Notes under the pieces: model-generated
Told to the model about the DNA's origin: nothing
Database searches by the model: none
What the model saw: only the letters and a program-made list of their open reading frames with translations
Source: Udeniomyces pyricola
Taxonomy: Eukaryota; Basidiomycota; Tremellomycetes; Cystofilobasidiales; Mrakiaceae
Direction: 5' to 3'
Assembly: GCA_039545295.1 (NCBI GenBank)
Contig: BCIK01000004.1
Span: 931,389-995,388 of the forward strand
DNA: 64,000 nucleotides
Part shown: piece by piece, positions 59,521-64,000 of the stretch
Numbering within the stretch: the first letter of the stretch is position 1
Layout: every line of letters begins with the position of its first letter
Program-made: the position numbers and the translations under genes

Positions 59521-59938
59521 GCTGGCTGGCGTCTGGCTTGAGGGTGGGGAGGGATTGGGTGGGGGCGTGGAGTTTGAGGGCGGATGAGTGAAAGAAGGAT
59601 GAGAGACTCATTGAAGCGTGTGCTGGCTATAGGGAGCCGGTGTCGAGACGGGCAAAGGGTGCAAGGGGACGACGACGACGACGACTGCAAGGGCGGTTCA
59701 AGTGCAGACGATGGACCTGGATATGATGGACCAACGGAATGATGATGCATCGAATATCGTGTATCGAGACGCGTTGGAATCGGTTTCCCTTGGTTACGTG
59801 ACCTTGCACATTTCAATCGGCACTCATCAACTCAATCAATCATCTTGCATCCTCATATCATCATCCACTTAATTCATCATCGTCATCATCAAACACAACA
59901 CCACATCCATTGTACCCGTCCATTCATCCATCAACATC
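59521..59938. promoter_or_regulatory. Head-to-head promoter of TRS65 and RBK1
   Basis: Only 418 bases separate the two start codons on opposite strands. The DNA near RBK1 is rich in CATCAT repeats (59838-59940). I see no TATA box on either side. Shared or bidirectional initiation is likely. Confidence 0.55.
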
Positions 59939-61635
59939 ATGACTGCCACTTGTCTCATCAGAGGGTCCATCAGTCGGTTCAAGTTTCCTCATGACTCCAT
60001 CGACCCTCCCATCAACCAACTGAACCAACTCTTCTTCTTCTTCTTCTTCTTCTTCTTCTTCTTCTTCTTTTTCCCCCTCCCCATTTCCTCATTAGACATT
60101 GACGAATTCTTTCATCTCACCCACATCGTCCGTCCCGGTCAGACCATCTCGAGCTCCTCCTTCTCCCGTCGGGCCGGAGGCAAGGGTGCCAACCAAGCCT
60201 GCGCCGTCGCTCGGGCGCTCTCCTCCTCGTCGTCGGCTTCCGTCCAACTCGTCGGGGCCATCGGATCAGATGGCGAATGGGTGCTTTCCCTCCTCAAATC
60301 GTACGGCGTCGGCATCGACGACGTAGAGATCAGAACAGGATCAGACGACGTTACCGGTCGAGCCATCATCCAGGTCGATCAAGAGGGAGAGAACTCCATC
60401 AGTCAGTCTTCTTTTGCTTTTGCCTTCGTTGCTCATGGAGACAGCCCTGCCGCCTCGGCCGAGTTGTCATGGTTTCTTTCCGGTCCGAGCTTGCCGTAGC
60501 TGATCCAGAGTGGCATGCTAATTTTTCTTCTCTATGTCCTCATCGGCCTATCTATCTCTCTTTCTCTTTTTGTTTGTCTTTTCCATCCTGCTTCCTCCAA
60601 CAGTCCTTCACAAAGGAACGAATCATGCCCCTCTGTCTCTTCCTTCGACCCTCCCTCACTCCCCAACCCATCTCTTGCTTCAGAACGAGATTCCCCTTCC
60701 TCATACGCTCCATTACCTCTCTCTCTGCGCCATCAACAACACAACCGCCATCTTCAATCCCTCACCCATGCTCACCCCCGAGGAGATCGCCTCGTTTCCC
60801 TGGCGAGACCTTGGCTGGCTCATCGTCAACGAGGGAGAACTTCAAGACTTGTTGGCCGCCCTAGGAAATGAAGACGATCCCGCTTCTTCGACACCTCAGT
60901 CCTCTTCTCCTATCAATCCCCAACAAGTTCACAAAGTCGGGACGAACATGCCCGAACGCGAAACGACGACGATTCTACCGCTTCTTCTCCGTCTCATCTC
61001 TCACCGCTCTTTCCAACCGACCTCTTCATCCTCCTCCTCACCTTCACCACCTGGCATCATCACCACCCTTGGTTCCAAAGGTTCCTTCGCTTTCCTTCCC
61101 TCAACCTCTTCTAATCCCGCGACACTCATCTATACTCCCGCGTCGAGTTTGCAAGGCGAGATCAGAGATACGACCGGAGCCGGGGATTGTTTCGCAGGTT
61201 ACCTCGCGGGAGGGTTGATGCTTCTCCTTGACGCCGCCAACACCAACGCGAACACCAACGATGTATCCAACAAGAAGAGACATCAGATCGATGTGGAAGG
61301 ATTGAGTCATGTCCTCAAGGTTGCTACTCAGGTGCGTCGGTTTTTGATTTTCTCTATTTTATCTTGATTTTTTCTTAAAGAAAAAAAAACAAAAAACATC
61401 ATTCTCGTTCTTACCTCTGCTCGACATTTCTTCCTCCTCCTGCTTCTATCATCCCGGCTCCCTTCCCTTCGTGCTCATCATCAACCCATCTACGTTTTCT
61501 TCATCTCCCCCTCCACTCCATGATTTCTAGGCCGCCGGGATGTGTGTCGAACGTCACGGTGCTCAAGAAGCCGTCCCTACCATGCAACAAGTCCAAGACC
61601 GACTCCGTTCGACTTCTTCTTCTTCTGACTTATAA
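59939..61635 (+). CDS. RBK1: Ribokinase
   Basis: Four exons, 59939-59972, 60096-60401, 60604-61331 and 61531-61635, join in phase to 390 aa. The N-terminal GSINIDEFF motif is formed across the first intron. The sugar-binding GGKGANQA (39-46), the LVGAIGSDG strand and GVGIDDVE follow; DTTGAGDCFAGYLAGGL carries the catalytic base Asp308 and the anion hole. The C-terminal exon AAGMCVERHGAQEAVPT is the typical end of the PfkB family. The enzyme phosphorylates D-ribose with ATP to ribose 5-phosphate in the cytosol. Ser-rich inserts near residues 52-60 and 250-270 make it longer than bacterial RbsK. The first donor is the weak GTCGGT but the motif requires it. Confidence 0.93.
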
Positions 61636-62542
61636 CAGTATAACTGCCTAATCAAAACGCCTCATTTACAACTCGTTCACTCCCCCCCCCCCTCGCTTCC
61701 CCCTCCCCCCTTCCCGTCTCCACTGAAAGAAACGTTGGCTCATCTTGAATGAATCTAGTCGGGAAATGAGAAACCTAGAAAAGAAGAAAAAAACAGAAAA
61801 AAAAAAAAAAGTTGGCCATCATGATTCCTAACCCTTTTCTCCGTATATACATAACATATGTTGCAAAAAGAGTGGTCTGTTTCGTCCTTTTTTTTTTTTT
61901 TTTTTTTTTTTTTCGGTCGTTGGATGATGCATATTGAGCTAGTACGTACGTACGTACATTACTGATACGCTCAAGGATCAAGAATATCGTCATGAGAAAA
62001 CGACCGGGAGAGGGTATCATCAGCTATCACCTATATATATGGCTAGGTGATCATACATATTCAGGAAATTGGATGTTTCTCTTCCTTCTGTTTTTAAATT
62101 ACTCAAAATCAACGGTTTTACATTGACACATAAATAGATAGACAGACAAAAAAAGAAACATGAATGAAAATCTGATAGATCGGATCGATAGAATTAAAAC
62201 AAAAACAGAACAAGAACAAGACGTGATGAAGAAGCGCGCTTATAGAGTTTTGTATATATTAAAAAGGCTAACATCTGTAGGGTTTCATAGTGAGCGAGGT
62301 TTTATCGATGACCCCCGGTTGGAGTCTGAGAGGATCGATCAAGGGGAGCGAGAAGAGAAGAGAAGAATGAGGTTACAGTGTTCAACAAAAGAAAAAAAAA
62401 AGAGAAAAAAAAGAACGAAACAGGCAAGAACAGAATCAAAAAGAAAACATGAAAAAGGAAGTTCTTCTTCTCTTGATGTGTGTCATTTGTCGTCATTCCT
62501 TTCTTCTTCTTCTTTTTTTTCTTTCTGGTTCTGTTTTTATTT
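61636..62542. other. Convergent 3' flanks with homopolymer runs
   Basis: About 900 bases between converging genes. C run at 61682-61691, A run at 61798-61810, T run at 61890-61913 and CGTACGTACGTAC near 61944-61957. No coding exon is supportable. Confidence 0.6.
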
Positions 62543-64000
62543 TTACTCGTCGCCGTACTCGAGCGTCATCTTGTTGGCGCTGAGCGAGGTTCCACCGGTG
62601 ATGTAGAAAGCCGAGGTAGGAGCTCTACTCAGATTGGATTCGCGCCAGTGAATGACCAAAACGATGGGGGGAAAAAACGAAGGAATGAGAAACGGAAAAG
62701 ACAGGGGGAGGAGGGGGGAGGAGAAGAGACAGCATGAGTTTGGTTTTCCTCTTTCTCTTTGTTTCGTTTCGGAAGGAGAAGAAGAGGGAAAGAAGGAGGG
62801 GAAGGGGGGAGGAGGTACTGCTTTTGTGCAGCGTGGGAGATTGATATATCACGGGGGCAAAGAGCAAGCTGGGTGCGAGTGTAGATGAACTCGAGAGCGA
62901 GAGGGGGAAAAAAAAAGAACGAACCCTTCCATGTAGATGAACGTCTCCTTAGCCTCGCACGACTTGCCAAGGGTCACATCGAGGTACGCTTGAACACTAC
63001 GTTTTCGCAAAGGAGTAAGAATGGTCGAACCAGCAGACAAAAAACAAGTCAGTGTGGGAAGAAGAAAAGAAAACCAGAAATACGTGAAAGAGAATAAAAA
63101 AAGATGAGGACGAAACTGAGCTCCTTCGGGAATGCCCTTGTTCTTGAGCGACCGGATGGCGACGCCCAATCCAAGTGAAGGGCCGAGTCGTTCGCTTGGT
63201 AAATTGAGAAGAAAAAAGTGTGAAGAAGGTAGGATAGATCAATTTCGAGCGCTACCAAGAGCAAACTAGGAAGGCTGAGATGAATAATGAGATGGACAAA
63301 CGTTTGACCAGCTCGACCGTCAGTCGTTCGCCAGTTGACGATGAGGTGCGACGAGTAAGCGCCCTGTGATTGCATGCCCGAAAGAAATGGATTGAATGTA
63401 TGATTAGAGACGCGTCGACGCACACAAGGAGCATGCTAGGAACCAAGGGACAGGGAAAACATCGTCCAAGGAAGATGGGTGAGGACCCCCGGGAAAAGGC
63501 CATGGAAAGAGATCCTCTACCTCCTCCTTCGCTCTTTCTCGCGTCCTTCTTGATCAATTTGAAGAACAAAAGAGGAGAGAAACCCGAAACACAGCAAACC
63601 AGCCGACCAAGGACCTAACGCTCTCTTTCCCACTTACCGATTGCTTGATGATGAAGGCCGAGATGGGGAACAACTGTCCCGCCGTCGTTCCATGGGGGTT
63701 GAATGTTCCCCTTGCGGCGGTACTCTCGACAGACGTCCTTGGGCTAACGGGAGCTGCGCCTCCTCGACCAACGGGCGTCGTGTAATGCGAAGGGGGTTGA
63801 AGAGCCGGGCCAGGAACAACGACACTAGATTGCTGAGCGGCAGCAGCAAGAGGCACAGCATGTTGTGGTTGTTGAGCGGCAGCAGCAAGGGGCACAGCAT
63901 GTTGTGGTTGCTGTTGCTGCTGGTGGTGGTCGAAAGAGTGTTGGGGCAACGAGGACACATCCGTGGCGGCATAGTGAGGTTGAGCGTTCGACGGGGCAAA
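62543..64000 (-). CDS. Unrecognised protein, C-terminal part (runs off the window)
   Basis: Five exons in phase: at least 64000-63638, then 63363-63302, 63194-63117, 62996-62925, 62624-62543 with stop TAA. The visible part is about 218 residues; the N-terminus lies beyond the window. The first visible segment is Gln/Ala/Pro-rich with a duplicated 13-residue repeat (AVPLAAAAQQPQH). The C-terminal 115 residues look globular and beta-rich: GQLFPISAFIIKQSGAYSS, HLIVNWRTTDGRAGQ, LGLGVAIRSLKNKGIPEGA, VQAYLDVTLGKSCEAKETFI, ending TSAFYITGGTSLSANKM and TLEYGDE. I do not recognise the family and give no function. The junctions are supported by exact phase closure. Confidence 0.72.
63835..63912. repeat. 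Tandem duplication of a 39-base coding unit
   Basis: Two copies of a 39-base unit (63835-63873 and 63874-63912) differ at about two positions. Read on the minus strand each codes 13 residues, so the duplication keeps frame inside the last visible gene. Confidence 0.85.

Overview
The window looks like a stretch of nuclear genome from a filamentous or yeast-like basidiomycete fungus. The support is: intron-dense genes (up to 20 exons) with short GT-AG introns; a fungal-specific gene set (two-BIR Bir1, Vps74, Rds1-like ferritin-domain protein, ferric reductase, Trs65, Pil1/BAR-like protein); heavy TCG, CGA and GTC codon use; and many poly-G, poly-C and AT microsatellites outside exons. I cannot name the genus. 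Fifteen protein-coding genes can be modelled at exon level and one of them runs off the right edge. I see no rRNA, tRNA, CRISPR array or intact transposon.

Layout, left to right. BIR1 (-, 369-4456) is the survivin-like chromosomal passenger subunit. VPS74 (-, 5715-7674) is the Golgi PI4P effector. A TATA-containing promoter drives a secreted Rds1-like ferritin-domain protein (+, 9889-11929). About 3 kb without a gene follow, then a ferric/metallo-reductase (+, 14892-17906). Two small membrane proteins come next: 181 aa (+, 18660-19717) and a likely mitochondrial 113-aa protein (-, 20435-21439). Then a 400-aa multispanning protein of unknown function (+, 22397-23904) and a 1091-aa protein with a possible Pil1/BAR-like N-terminus and a long disordered tail (+, 24711-28968).

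The centre holds NCL1/TRM4, a tRNA m5C methyltransferase (-, 30123-35191, 18 exons, with a 145-N gap in an intron), a vacuolar amino-acid transporter of the AVT family (-, 35665-38714), a 20-exon GMC oxidoreductase with a C-terminal membrane anchor (-, 39459-44040), and TOA2, the TFIIA small subunit (-, 44605-45581).

The right part begins with the most unusual gene (+, 46614-51369). It encodes a 1396-aa protein joining a proline-rich N-terminus, an RNase H domain of retroelement type with a complete D-E-D-D active site, an RRM-like segment, a helical segment and a proline/glycine-rich tail. After it come an aldo-keto reductase (-, 52247-54747), TRS65 of TRAPP II (-, 55511-59520), ribokinase RBK1 (+, 59939-61635) in head-to-head arrangement with TRS65, and the C-terminal part of an unrecognised protein (-, 62543 to the window end).

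The genes do not form one pathway: most are housekeeping (mitosis, Golgi traffic, tRNA modification, transcription). The accessory-looking items are the iron-related pair (ferritin-like and ferric reductase), the membrane-anchored GMC oxidase and the RNase H fusion. Exon boundaries were derived by eye from GT/AG sites, phase continuity and family motifs. For most genes all phases close exactly; where a junction is weak this is stated.
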